The notes under the pieces are model-generated. The model made no database searches and was not told where the DNA came from. It saw nothing but the letters and a program-made list of their open reading frames with translations. The translations under genes were made by a program, and so were the position numbers. Below are positions 49,311 to 58,224 of a stretch of 64,000 nucleotides of DNA, in pieces (the stretch's first letter is position 1; each line of letters opens with the position of its first letter). The stretch comes from Pseudomonas sp. MRSN 12121 (GTDB taxonomy: Bacteria > Pseudomonadota > Gammaproteobacteria > Pseudomonadales > Pseudomonadaceae). Location of the stretch: contig NZ_CP010892.1 in assembly GCF_000931465.1 (NCBI RefSeq), forward strand, positions 1 through 64,000. The letters are read 5' to 3'.

Positions 49311-49967
49311 TCAATTCGCCGGCTTGCTGACGCTCACTGTCTCGAACCAGCTTTTCACCGAGCACAGGGCGAACACGCTGGTGCTGCAATCGCCATTGGC
49401 CAGGGCGGTGCGCAATTTGTCGATATCGGCCTGCATCATGTAGCGAATGCCGTCCTTGAAGTGGGAACTGTCGCCAAACCCGCCTCCGGTCATTTCATTC
49501 AGTGCCTCCTCCTTGCTCCACCCCTGGACCACGACCCGATACATCGCCGACATCAGGCCGGTGCGGTCCGAGCCGTGCTTGCAGTGCATCAGCACCGGGC
49601 CCTGGGTCTCGGCGGCCTGGATCGCCCGCAACGCCGCTAGCACATCGGCGTCATCCACATGATTGGTGCGATAGGGCAGCTGCACCTGGTTGATGCCCGG
49701 GGCTTGCAGCCAGCTGGAGTCGGACTCCGGCAGGAAGTTGATCACCGTTCCGACCTTGAGCTTCTCCAGCAGGGGCACGGCTTTGCCGTCCGGCAAGGCG
49801 CTGCGGTAGAGCGTTGGCGACATCTGGTACAGGTTGTAGTGGGGATCCACGGGCTGGGCCCACTGGGCGGGCCGGGTCGAGTCGGTCTCGGCGGCCTGCG
49901 CCTGCGGCCAGGCGAACAGCGTCAGGAGGGACAGGCAGAGAGCGGGAAGGACGCGAAAGGTGTGCAT
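49311..49967 (-). CDS. Periplasmic protein tyrosine phosphatase, TpbA-like
   Basis: The 218-residue protein has a signal peptide cut near AQA (about 1-25) and a dual-specificity phosphatase domain with the CX5R loop HCKHGSDRTG (C129, R135) and a likely general acid in DDAD at 105-108. P. aeruginosa TpbA has the same length, export signal and active-site pattern; it dephosphorylates the diguanylate cyclase TpbB and so lowers c-di-GMP. No TpbB-like gene is adjacent, so the target here is unproven. Confidence 0.83.
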   Translation of the reverse strand: MHTFRVLPALCLSLLTLFAWPQAQAAETDSTRPAQWAQPVDPHYNLYQMSPTLYRSALPDGKAVPLLEKLKVGTVINFLPESDSSWLQAPGINQVQLPYRTNHVDDADVLAALRAIQAAETQGPVLMHCKHGSDRTGLMSAMYRVVVQGWSKEEALNEMTGGGFGDSSHFKDGIRYMMQADIDKLRTALANGDCSTSVFALCSVKSWFETVSVSKPAN

Positions 49968-50270
49968 GCAGAAGGCCGTGACCGGAAAAAGAGTGAGGGA
50001 GCCTTAGCTTCTCCTCGAAGCGGTCAAAGCCCTGTGAGGGGCTTGTCAAAGAATCGTGAAGCGGGCTCCTGGAGGGTTTTTTCCGGGCAATCGCCACTTT
50101 TTCCGGCATCAGCGATCTATTTGGATGCTTAGCCTGCTACCATTTGTAACCAAAATTTGCTGAACTGCGCTTCCCGGCGCCGGCTTTTCCCCGCCGCCGC
50201 CAAAAAATGACAAGCCACGCCATGACGCGGCTGCCCAACCCGTGAATGCCTAGTGTGAGGTGTCTCCCCC
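49968..50270. other. Divergent intergenic region, no gene seen
   Basis: This 303-bp region lies between the TpbA-like gene (-) and the gluconate dehydrogenase operon (+) and should hold promoters for both. Two similar T-rich stretches, TTTTTTCCGGGC and TTTTTCCGGCA, occur at about 50079-50109. The ribosome site GTGAGGTG precedes ATG 50271. I see no convincing sigma-70 promoter or operator. Confidence 0.5.
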
Positions 50271-51023
50271 ATGTCTGATCACGATCAAGACAACCCGCGG
50301 CGTGAGTTTTTGCGCAAATCCCTGACCCTGATCCCGGTGGTCACGGTCGCCAGTACCGGCCTGGGCAGCTCGATGCTGATGGCCGCCCCTGAAGCGGCCA
50401 AGCCCGCCGCGCCCGTCGCACCGGCCAGGACTTCGGGCAGTGCCGACAGCTACCAGCCGACTTACTTCACTGCCGAAGAGTGGGCCTTTGTCCAGGCTGC
50501 CGTGGAGCGCCTGATCCCGGCCGACGAGCAAGGTCCCGGTGCCCTGGAAGCCGGCGTGCCGGAATACATCGACCGGCAGATGAACACCCCCTACGCCGCG
50601 GGCGCCCTGTGGTACATGCAAGGCCCGTTCAATGCCGACGCCGCGCCGGAGATGGGCTGGCAGAGCAAGCTGGTCCCCAAGGAGATCTATCGCCTGGGCA
50701 TCGCCGCGACGGACGCTTGGTCGAAAGCCTTCAACGGTAAAACATTTGCCGCGAAAGACAGCGCTACCCGAGACGATCTGCTCAAGCAGCTTGAAGCCGG
50801 AAAACCGCAATTCGACAGTGTTCCGCCGAAGATTTTCTTCAACCTGCTGTTGCAAAACACCAAGGAAGGGTTCTTCTGCGACCCGATCCACGGTGGCAAC
50901 AAAGGCATGGTCGGCTGGACCCTGATCGGCTTCCCCGGCGCTCGCGCCGATTTCATGGACTGGGTGGAACGCAACGAGCAATACCCTTTCCCGGCAGTAT
51001 CGATTCGCGGCGAGAGGGCTTGA
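50271..51023 (+). CDS. Gluconate 2-dehydrogenase subunit 3 (gamma)
   Basis: This is the small subunit of the membrane-bound gluconate 2-dehydrogenase, which oxidises gluconate to 2-ketogluconate in the periplasm. The 250-residue protein has a twin-arginine signal (R10 R11 in NPRREFLRKSL) followed by a hydrophobic stretch; the FAD subunit lacks a signal and probably rides out with it. The domain contains FFCDPIHGGNKGMVGW. It starts a three-gene operon; the next gene starts 2 bp after its stop. Confidence 0.93.
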   Translation: MSDHDQDNPRREFLRKSLTLIPVVTVASTGLGSSMLMAAPEAAKPAAPVAPARTSGSADSYQPTYFTAEEWAFVQAAVERLIPADEQGPGALEAGVPEYIDRQMNTPYAAGALWYMQGPFNADAAPEMGWQSKLVPKEIYRLGIAATDAWSKAFNGKTFAAKDSATRDDLLKQLEAGKPQFDSVPPKIFFNLLLQNTKEGFFCDPIHGGNKGMVGWTLIGFPGARADFMDWVERNEQYPFPAVSIRGERA

Positions 51024-51025
51024 GC

Positions 51026-52810
51026 ATGGCAACCGTAATGAAGAAGGTCGACGCGGTGATCGTCGGGTTTGGCTGGACCGGCGCGATCATGGCCAAGGAG
51101 CTGACCGAGGCCGGGCTCAATGTGCTGGCGCTGGAGCGCGGGCCCATGCAGGACACCTACCCGGACGGCAACTACCCGCAGGTGATCGACGAACTCACCT
51201 ACAGCGTGCGCAAGAAACTGTTCCAGGACATTTCCCGGGAGACGGTCACCATCCGCCACAGCGTCAACGACGTGGCCCTGCCGAACCGCCAGCTGGGTGC
51301 GTTCCTGCCCGGCAATGGCGTGGGCGGCGCCGGCCTGCACTGGTCCGGCGTGCATTTTCGCGCCGACCCGATCGAGCTGCGCATGCGCAGCCACTACGAA
51401 GAGCGCTACGGCAAGAACTTCATCCCCAAGGACATGACCATCCAGGACTTCGGCGTCACCTACGAAGAGCTGGAGCCGTTCTTCGACTATGCGGAAAAAG
51501 TCTTCGGCACCTCGGGCCAGGCCTGGACCGTGAAAGGCCAGCTGGTCGGTGAAGGCAAGGGGGGCAACCCCTACGCGCCGGACCGTTCGGACCATTTCCC
51601 GCTGGAGTCGCAGAAAAACACCTACTCCGCGCAGCTGTTCCAGAAGGCGGCCGGCGAAGTCGGCTACAAGCCGTACAACCTGCCGTCGGCCAACACCTCG
51701 GGGCCGTACACCAACCCCTATGGCGCACAGATGGGGCCGTGCAACTTCTGCGGTTTCTGCAGCGGTTACGTCTGCTACATGTACTCCAAGGCCTCGCCGA
51801 ACGTGAACATCCTGCCGGCCCTGCGGCCGCTGCCGAATTTCGAGCTGCGCCCCAACTCCCACGTGCTCAAGGTCAACCTCGACAGCACCAAGACCCGCGC
51901 TACCGGCGTCACCTACGTCGACGGCCAGGGCCGCGAGATCGAACAGCCGGCGGACCTGGTGATCCTCGGCGCGTTCCAGTTCCATAACGTGCGGCTGATG
52001 CTGCTGTCCGGCATCGGCAAGCCATACGATCCGATCACCGGCGAAGGCGTGGTGGGCAAGAACTTCGCCTACCAGAACATGGCGACCATCAAGGCCTACT
52101 TCGACAAGGACGTGCACACCAACAACTTCATCGGGGCTGGCGGCAACGGCGTGGCGGTGGACGACTTCAACGCCGACAACTTCGACCACGGCCCCCACGG
52201 CTTCGTCGGCGGCTCGCCGTTCTGGGTCAACCAGGCCGGCAGCCGGCCGATCGCCGGGACCTCCAACCCGCCGGGCACCCCGGCCTGGGGCAGCGCCTGG
52301 AAGAAAGCCACCGCCGACTACTACACCCACCAGGTGTCGATGGACGCCCATGGCGCCCACCAGTCCTACCGCGGCAACTACCTCGACCTCGATCCGGTAT
52401 ACCGCGACGCCTATGGCCTGCCGTTGCTGCGCATGACCTTCGACTGGCAGGAAAACGACATCAAGATGAACCGCTTCATGGTCGAGAAGATGGGCAAGAT
52501 CGCCCAGGCGATGAACCCCAAGGCCATTGCCCTGCTGGGCAAGAAGGTCGGCGAGCACTTCAACACCGCGTCCTACCAGACCACCCACCTCAACGGTGGC
52601 GCGATCATGGGCACCGACCCCAAGACCAGTGCCCTGAACCGCTACCTGCAGAGCTGGGACGTGCACAACGTGTTCGTCCCGGGCGCTTCGGCCTTCCCCC
52701 AGGGCCTGGGCTACAACCCGACCGGCCTGGTGGCCGCGTTGACCTACTGGTCGGCCCGCGCGATCCGCGAGCAGTACCTGAAGAACCCCGGCCCGCTGGT
52801 CCAGGCATAA
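51026..52810 (+). CDS. Gluconate 2-dehydrogenase FAD (GMC-type) catalytic subunit
   Basis: This is the GMC-family flavoprotein that oxidises gluconate. The 594-residue protein has the FAD-binding GFGWTGAIMAKEL at about 12-24, NGVGGAGLHWSG, and a GMC C-terminal domain with YQTTHLNGGAIMG containing the likely catalytic His. A C-X2-C-X2-C-X4-C cluster (CNFCGFCSGYVC, about 237-248) suggests an iron-sulfur centre like that in related FAD-dependent sugar dehydrogenases. ATG 51026 with AGAGGG upstream is preferred over a TTG at 51020. No export signal is present. Confidence 0.94.
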   Translation: MATVMKKVDAVIVGFGWTGAIMAKELTEAGLNVLALERGPMQDTYPDGNYPQVIDELTYSVRKKLFQDISRETVTIRHSVNDVALPNRQLGAFLPGNGVGGAGLHWSGVHFRADPIELRMRSHYEERYGKNFIPKDMTIQDFGVTYEELEPFFDYAEKVFGTSGQAWTVKGQLVGEGKGGNPYAPDRSDHFPLESQKNTYSAQLFQKAAGEVGYKPYNLPSANTSGPYTNPYGAQMGPCNFCGFCSGYVCYMYSKASPNVNILPALRPLPNFELRPNSHVLKVNLDSTKTRATGVTYVDGQGREIEQPADLVILGAFQFHNVRLMLLSGIGKPYDPITGEGVVGKNFAYQNMATIKAYFDKDVHTNNFIGAGGNGVAVDDFNADNFDHGPHGFVGGSPFWVNQAGSRPIAGTSNPPGTPAWGSAWKKATADYYTHQVSMDAHGAHQSYRGNYLDLDPVYRDAYGLPLLRMTFDWQENDIKMNRFMVEKMGKIAQAMNPKAIALLGKKVGEHFNTASYQTTHLNGGAIMGTDPKTSALNRYLQSWDVHNVFVPGASAFPQGLGYNPTGLVAALTYWSARAIREQYLKNPGPLVQA

Positions 52811-52822
52811 GGAGCGATGACC

Positions 52823-54151
52823 ATGAAAACCCTCGTTATCGCCACCCTGGCCCTGCTCGGCAGCACCGCCCTCAGCGCCGCCGAAACCGATCCGCAGGCC
52901 TTGGTCAAGCAAGGCGAATACCTGGCTCGCGCCGGTGACTGCGTGGCCTGCCACACCGCCAAGGACGGCAAGCCGTTCGCTGGCGGGCTGCCGATGGAAA
53001 CCCCGATCGGCACGATCTACTCCACCAACATCACCCCGGACAAGACCGGCATCGGCGAGTACAGCTTCGAGGACTTCGACAAGGCCGTGCGCCATGGCGT
53101 GGCCAAGAGCGGCGACACCCTGTACCCGGCCATGCCCTACCCGTCCTATGCACGGGTCAGCGATGCCGACATGCAAGCGCTGTATGCCTACTTCATGAAA
53201 GGCGTGGCGCCCGTGGCCCAGGAGAACCGCGACAGCGACATTCCCTGGCCGCTGAGCATGCGCTGGCCGCTGGCCGGCTGGCGCTGGCTGTTCGCGCCGA
53301 GCGTGGCGGACCTGCAAGGCCAGGCGGCGCCAGCGCCGGCCGGCCAGGACCCGCTGGTCGGCCGCGGCGCCTACCTGGTCGAAGGCCTCGGCCACTGTGG
53401 CGCCTGCCACACGCCACGGGCCCTGACCATGCAGGAGAAGGCCCTGAGCGCCGGCGAAGGCAGCCAGTTCCTGGCGGGCAGCGCGCCGCTGGAAGGCTGG
53501 ATCGCCAAGAGCCTGCGCGGCGACCACAAGGACGGCCTCGGCAGCTGGAGCGAGGCGCAACTGGTGCAATTCCTCAAGACCGGCCGCAGCGACCGCAGCG
53601 CGGTATTCGGTGGCATGAGCGATGTGGTGGTGCACAGCATGCAGTACATGTCCGACGAGGACCTGACGGCCATTGCGCGCTACCTCAAGTCGCTGCCGGC
53701 TGTAGACCCCAACGACCAGCCGCACCAGTACGACAAGCAGGTGGCCGAGGCCCTGTGGAAAGGTGACGACAGCAAGCCGGGCGCGGCGGTGTACATCGAC
53801 AACTGCGCGGCCTGCCACCGCACCGACGGCCATGGCTATACCCGCGTGTTCCCGGCGCTGGCGGGTAACCCGGTGCTGCAAAGCGCCGACGCTACGTCGC
53901 TGATCCATATCGTGCTCAAGGGCGGCACTCTGCCGGCCACCCACACCGCGCCATCGACCTTCACCATGCCGGCGTTCGCCTGGCGCCTGTCGGACCAGGA
54001 GGTGGCCGATGTGGTCAACTTCATCCGCACCAGCTGGGGCAACCAGGGTTCCGAGGTGAAGGCCGCGGACGTCGCGGGGCTGCGCAAGGGCGACCTGCAG
54101 AGCACCTCGAACGACGACCTGGGCCAGGTGACGAAGCACAGCGGCGGTTGA
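52823..54151 (+). CDS. Gluconate 2-dehydrogenase triheme cytochrome c subunit
   Basis: This subunit passes electrons from the flavoprotein to ubiquinone at the membrane. The 442-residue protein has a signal peptide (about 1-20) and three CXXCH haem sites: C40-H44, C192-H196 and C328-H332. ATG 52823 lies eight bases after AAGGAG; the ATG at 52817 is too close to it. It is the last gene of the operon and is followed by a REP pair. Confidence 0.95.
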   Translation: MKTLVIATLALLGSTALSAAETDPQALVKQGEYLARAGDCVACHTAKDGKPFAGGLPMETPIGTIYSTNITPDKTGIGEYSFEDFDKAVRHGVAKSGDTLYPAMPYPSYARVSDADMQALYAYFMKGVAPVAQENRDSDIPWPLSMRWPLAGWRWLFAPSVADLQGQAAPAPAGQDPLVGRGAYLVEGLGHCGACHTPRALTMQEKALSAGEGSQFLAGSAPLEGWIAKSLRGDHKDGLGSWSEAQLVQFLKTGRSDRSAVFGGMSDVVVHSMQYMSDEDLTAIARYLKSLPAVDPNDQPHQYDKQVAEALWKGDDSKPGAAVYIDNCAACHRTDGHGYTRVFPALAGNPVLQSADATSLIHIVLKGGTLPATHTAPSTFTMPAFAWRLSDQEVADVVNFIRTSWGNQGSEVKAADVAGLRKGDLQSTSNDDLGQVTKHSGG

Positions 54152-54160
54152 CCGGGCGTT

Positions 54161-54236
54161 ATCGCGGGCAAGCCGGATCGCCGCCCGCTCGCTCCACGGG
54201 ATTACCCCGACTGTAGGAGCGAGGCTTGCCCGCGAT
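54161..54236. repeat. REP-type inverted repeat pair after the gluconate dehydrogenase operon
   Basis: ATCGCGGGCAAGCCGGATCG...GCTCC and CTGTAGGAGCGAGGCTTGCC...GCGAT face each other directly after the cytochrome gene. Confidence 0.82.
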
Positions 54237-54298
54237 GCGCGTCGCCAGACGCGCGCTTCCAGCCCAACGGCGCTTTGCAGAAATTCCAACCTCCATTA

Positions 54299-54314
54299 CT
54301 GTATATAAATACAG
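54299..54314. promoter_or_regulatory. LexA (SOS) box
   Basis: CTGT-ATATAAAT-ACAG matches the 16-bp LexA consensus (CTGT-N8-ACAG with an AT-rich centre) and is extended to a longer palindrome TTACTGT...ACAGTAA. It ends 16 bp before the start of the radical SAM gene, where LexA would block transcription until DNA damage. Confidence 0.85.
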
Positions 54315-54330
54315 TAATGGAGCGCCTCCC

Positions 54331-55389
54331 ATGTCCACCCCCCTGCCCCCGCGCGGCCGTGGCACCGCGACCAACCCGCACAACCGCTTCGCGCCCCAGC
54401 GTTCGGAGGCCTTCGACGACGGCTGGCACCAGGAGGTGCCGTTGACCCAGGGCACCGAGGTGCGCTTCGAAACGGCGAAATCCATCATCACCCGCAACAG
54501 CTCGCCGGACCTGCCCTTCGACCGCTCCATCAACCCCTATCGCGGCTGCGAGCACGGCTGCATCTACTGTTATGCGCGGCCCAGCCACGCCTACTGGGAC
54601 ATGTCTCCCGGGCTGGATTTCGAGACCCGGCTGATCGCCAAGAGCAATGCCGCTTCGCTGCTCGAACAGCAGCTGTCCAGGCCCGGTTATCGCTGCGCGC
54701 CGATCAACCTGGGCTCCAACACCGACCCTTATCAGCCCATCGAGCGCGAACACCGGCTGACCCGCCAGACCCTGGAAGTGCTGTTGCGCTACCGGCATCC
54801 GGTGACCATCGTCACCAAGGGTTCGCTGATCCTGCGCGATCTCGACCTGCTGGCCGAGCTGGCCAGGCAGCGACTGGTGGCGGTGATGATCAGCCTGACC
54901 ACCCTGGACGACGAGCTCAAGCGCATCCTCGAACCCCGGGCGGCGGCGCCCAAGGCGCGGTTGCGGGCGATCCGGGTGATGCGCGAGGCGGGGATCCCGG
55001 TCGGGGTGCTGTGTTCGCCGATGATTCCGATGATCAACGACAGCGAGCTGGAAAGCCTGCTCGCCGAGGCTCGGGCCGCCGGCGCGCAAAGCGCGGCCTA
55101 CATGATGCTGCGCCTGCCCCTGGAAGTGGCGCCGCTGTTCGAGGAATGGCTCGAGGCCCACTATCCGCAGCGGGCGGCCCATGTCCTGAGCCTGATCCGG
55201 CAGTGTCGCGGCGGCGAACTCTACGACAGCCGCTTCGGCGTACGGATGCGCGGCGAAGGCCCCTTCGCCGCCCTGCTGGCGCAACGGTTCGCCAAGGCCA
55301 GCAAGCGCCTGGGGCTCGACCGGCGCGAAGGTTATGACCTCGATTGCACGGCCTTCTGTCCGCCCGGCGCGCAGATGTCGTTGCTCTAG
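54331..55389 (+). CDS. Radical SAM protein (PA0069 family), SOS-controlled
   Basis: The 352-residue protein has the radical SAM cluster C73-X3-C77-X2-C80 in RGCEHGCIYCYARP, which resembles spore photoproduct lyase and the Rv2578c group. The product or substrate is unknown; a DNA-repair role is suggested by the LexA box directly upstream. I recall PA0069 being listed in the P. aeruginosa LexA regulon. ATG 54331 has GGAG eight bases upstream. Confidence 0.88.
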   Translation: MSTPLPPRGRGTATNPHNRFAPQRSEAFDDGWHQEVPLTQGTEVRFETAKSIITRNSSPDLPFDRSINPYRGCEHGCIYCYARPSHAYWDMSPGLDFETRLIAKSNAASLLEQQLSRPGYRCAPINLGSNTDPYQPIEREHRLTRQTLEVLLRYRHPVTIVTKGSLILRDLDLLAELARQRLVAVMISLTTLDDELKRILEPRAAAPKARLRAIRVMREAGIPVGVLCSPMIPMINDSELESLLAEARAAGAQSAAYMMLRLPLEVAPLFEEWLEAHYPQRAAHVLSLIRQCRGGELYDSRFGVRMRGEGPFAALLAQRFAKASKRLGLDRREGYDLDCTAFCPPGAQMSLL

Positions 55390-55719
55390 GAACAATTGAC
55401 CTAAGGTGCAGTAGTGCCTGGTGCACCTTACGCTTACGCTGACCACCTTCTGGCTGCGCCAATAGTGGCGTTTTAGAGCGCTCCGTTCAGTTTGAGTTAA
55501 GTTTGGAGGGCTAGTTTGTTCATCGAGGGACCTGTGGGTCGCCCCCAGCGTTCTGGTTGTTTTTTAATCAAACGCTGGTGTCATGCTGGATAAAACCGGA
55601 AAATTCCCCCAAGGGTCTGCGCGGAAAGTGGGCGAGCGACGGTCAGGCATGGCAACGGCCGGCGTGCGACGCCATACCACTTTTCGACAGAGCCAAATCG
55701 GTCAAAGAGGATGAATCAC
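55390..55719 (+). other. Intergenic region before the carbonic anhydrase gene, no gene seen
   Basis: This 330-bp stretch has an inverted repeat TAAGGTGCA / TGCACCTTA at 55402-55410 and 55422-55430, which may end the radical SAM transcript weakly (no T run). The rest is less GC-rich than nearby genes and should contain the carbonic anhydrase promoter. The ribosome site AAGAGG lies at 55705-55710. No small gene or RNA was recognised. Confidence 0.5.
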
Positions 55720-56454
55720 ATGAGTGACAAGGATAAACAGCCGTTGGCTGCGCCGGCTTCAGCGTCCACAGAGGCCGCGGAAAGTGCCGACGCAGCGCTG
55801 CAGACAATCGTTGACGGCTTTTTGCATTTTCATCACGAGGTCTTCCCGCAGCAGGAAGAACTGTTCAAGAAACTCGCCAAGGCCCAGCGGCCCCGGGCGA
55901 TGTTCATTGCCTGCGCGGACTCGCGCATCGTTCCCGAACTGATTACCCAGAGCGCCCCGGGCGACCTGTTCGTGACCCGCAACGTCGGTAACGTGGTGCC
56001 GCCTTACGGGCAGATGAACGGCGGCGTGTCCACGGCCATCGAATACGCGGTCATGGCGCTGGGCGTGCATCACATCATCGTCTGCGGCCATTCGGACTGT
56101 GGCGCCATGCGCGCGGTGCTCAACCCGCAGAGCCTGGAAAAAATGCCGACGGTCAAAGCCTGGCTGCGCCACGCCGAAGTGGCCAAGACCATGGTTCACG
56201 AGAACTGCGATTGCGTTGACGAGAACGCCAGCATGCACGTGCTGACCGAAGAGAACGTCATCGCCCAGTTGCAGCATTTGCGCACCCACCCGTCGGTGGC
56301 TTCGCGCATGGCCAACGGCCAGTTGTTCATCCATGGCTGGGTGTACAACATCGAAACCAGCGAAATCAAAGCCTACGACGCGGACCAGGGATGTTTCCTG
56401 CCGCTGGATGGACGTCATCCGATCCCGGTTGCGACGCCTAAAGCGCGCTTCTAG
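55720..56454 (+). CDS. Beta-class carbonic anhydrase
   Basis: This enzyme interconverts CO2 and bicarbonate. The 244-residue protein has the zinc ligands C65 (ACADSR, with D67 and R69), H124 and C127 (GHSDCGAM). ATG 55720 is spaced correctly from AGAGG; an ATG at 55711 abuts it. The SulP gene begins 89 bp downstream; the pair may take up and use bicarbonate together. It matches PAO1 PA0102. Confidence 0.96.
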   Translation: MSDKDKQPLAAPASASTEAAESADAALQTIVDGFLHFHHEVFPQQEELFKKLAKAQRPRAMFIACADSRIVPELITQSAPGDLFVTRNVGNVVPPYGQMNGGVSTAIEYAVMALGVHHIIVCGHSDCGAMRAVLNPQSLEKMPTVKAWLRHAEVAKTMVHENCDCVDENASMHVLTEENVIAQLQHLRTHPSVASRMANGQLFIHGWVYNIETSEIKAYDADQGCFLPLDGRHPIPVATPKARF

Positions 56455-56543
56455 AGCCTCCTAAATCCCGTGTGGTTCAGCCATGACTGCCGTCAGCGCA
56501 GTCAGGCTTCGCCACGCCTGCAAAAAGCTTCAGGAGAATCATC

Positions 56544-58100
56544 ATGCGTGCAGCACGACTGAAAGCTGTTTTGCCACGGGAGCTGCTGGCTTCCGTGGTG
56601 GTGTTCCTGGTGGCCCTGCCGTTGTGCATGGGGATCGCGATTGCGTCCGGCCTGCCGCCGGCCAAGGGGTTGATCACCGGGATCATCGGTGGCCTGGTGG
56701 TGGGCTGGCTGGCCGGCTCGCCCCTGCAAGTCAGCGGCCCCGCCGCGGGGTTGGCGGTACTGGTGTTCGAGCTGGTGCGCCAGCATGGTATCGCCATGCT
56801 CGGGCCGATCCTGCTCCTGGCCGGCCTGCTTCAATTGGTGGCCGGGCGCCTGCGCCTGGGTTGCTGGTTTCGCGTCACGGCGCCGGCGGTGGTCTACGGC
56901 ATGCTGGCCGGGATCGGGGTGTTGATCGTGCTCTCCCAGGTGCATGTCATGCTCGACGCCCAGCCCCAGGCGTCCGGCCTGGATAACCTCGCGGGCTTCC
57001 CCGCGGCGGTGGCCCAGGCGCTGCCGAGCCTGGGCGGCGGGTTTGGCTGGCAGGCCGGGTTGCTCGGCTTGTCGACCATGGCCGTGATGTTCCTGTGGGA
57101 AAAACTGCGCCCGCATTCCCTGCGCTTCATCCCTGGCGCGTTGCTGGGCGTGGGCCTGGCGACCCTGGCCAGCCTGGCCCTGGCGCTGCCGGTCAAACGG
57201 GTGGAAGTCCCGGCCAACCTCGCCGAGGCAATCGACTGGCTGCGTCCGGCCGACCTGCTCAACCTGGCGGATCCGACGCTGCTGATCGCGGCCTTCGCCG
57301 TGGCCTTTATCGCCAGCGCCGAAACCCTGTTGTCGGCTGCCGCGGTGGATCGCATGCACAACGGGGTGCGCTCGGACTTCGACCGTGAACTGTCGGCGCA
57401 GGGGGTTGGCAACATGCTTTGCGGGCTGCTCGGGGCGTTGCCGATGACCGGGGTGATCGTGCGCAGCTCGGCCAACGTCCAGGCCGGCGCGACCACGCGG
57501 CTGTCGACGATCTTCCACGGCCTGTGGCTGCTGGCGTTCGTGCTGTTGCTGTCCAGCGTGCTGCAGAGCATTCCGGTGGCCAGCCTGGCGGGCGTGCTGG
57601 TGTACACCGGCTTCAAGCTGGTGGACCTCAAGTCGTTCCGCAAGCTGGGTCGCTACGGGCCGATGCCGATGCTGACCTACGGCGTGACCGCGCTGGCGAT
57701 CGTCTTCACCGACCTGTTGACCGGGGTGTTGATCGGTTTCGGCCTGACCCTGGTGAAGCTGGCCTGGGGCGCCTCGCGCCTGAAGATCAGCCTGATCGAC
57801 CTGCCGGCCGACGGCGAGATGGAGTTGCGCCTGGTGGGCGCCGCGACCTTCCTCAAGGTCCCGGCACTGACCCAGGCGCTAGGCAGCATTCCCCCGGGCA
57901 CCACGGTGCATGTGCCGCTCAATAACCTGGGGTATATCGACCACGCCTGCCTGGAACTGCTCGAGGAGTGGGACCGGGCCAACGCCGCCAAGGGCTCGAA
58001 GCTGGTGATCGAGTCGCGCGGGTTGAAGCGTCGGCTGGAGGGACGCCTGCACACCACAGTGGGGGTGAGCCCGGCGTCGAAAGGCGTAAGCCGGGCATGA
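56544..58100 (+). CDS. SulP-family transporter, probably bicarbonate
   Basis: The 518-residue protein has about ten to eleven membrane segments with the SulP features LPLCMGIAIASGLPPAKGLITGIIGG and VAFIASAETLLSAAAVD, and a C-terminal STAS-like domain (about 420-500, VHVPLNNLGYIDHACLELL). Its place after a beta-carbonic anhydrase suggests bicarbonate uptake; the same pairing and fusion are known in other bacteria. It differs from the SulP protein at 30163-31731. AGGAG precedes ATG 56544. Confidence 0.87.
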   Translation: MRAARLKAVLPRELLASVVVFLVALPLCMGIAIASGLPPAKGLITGIIGGLVVGWLAGSPLQVSGPAAGLAVLVFELVRQHGIAMLGPILLLAGLLQLVAGRLRLGCWFRVTAPAVVYGMLAGIGVLIVLSQVHVMLDAQPQASGLDNLAGFPAAVAQALPSLGGGFGWQAGLLGLSTMAVMFLWEKLRPHSLRFIPGALLGVGLATLASLALALPVKRVEVPANLAEAIDWLRPADLLNLADPTLLIAAFAVAFIASAETLLSAAAVDRMHNGVRSDFDRELSAQGVGNMLCGLLGALPMTGVIVRSSANVQAGATTRLSTIFHGLWLLAFVLLLSSVLQSIPVASLAGVLVYTGFKLVDLKSFRKLGRYGPMPMLTYGVTALAIVFTDLLTGVLIGFGLTLVKLAWGASRLKISLIDLPADGEMELRLVGAATFLKVPALTQALGSIPPGTTVHVPLNNLGYIDHACLELLEEWDRANAAKGSKLVIESRGLKRRLEGRLHTTVGVSPASKGVSRA

Positions 58101-58105
58101 AGCCT

Positions 58106-58211
58106 CTGTAGGAGCACAGCTTGCGTGCGATGGGTGCGCCGAGGTCTCTCTGAAGCGCCGCACCATCGTTCATCGCGGGCAAGTCGGATCGCCGCCCGCT
58201 CGCTCCTACAG
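58106..58211. repeat. REP-type inverted repeat pair after the SulP gene
   Basis: TGTAGGAGCACAGCTTGCGT and ATCGCGGGCAAGTCGGATCG...CTCGCTCCTACAG form the arms between converging genes. Confidence 0.8.
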
Positions 58212-58224
58212 AGTTTCGATGGCT

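Noticed and set aside
50687..54289. Open frame of about 1200 codons on the minus strand across the gluconate dehydrogenase operon
   Set aside because: It runs opposite three well-identified genes, its translation is low-complexity (Gly, Val, Arg, His) and it shows no domain; it is a GC-bias shadow.
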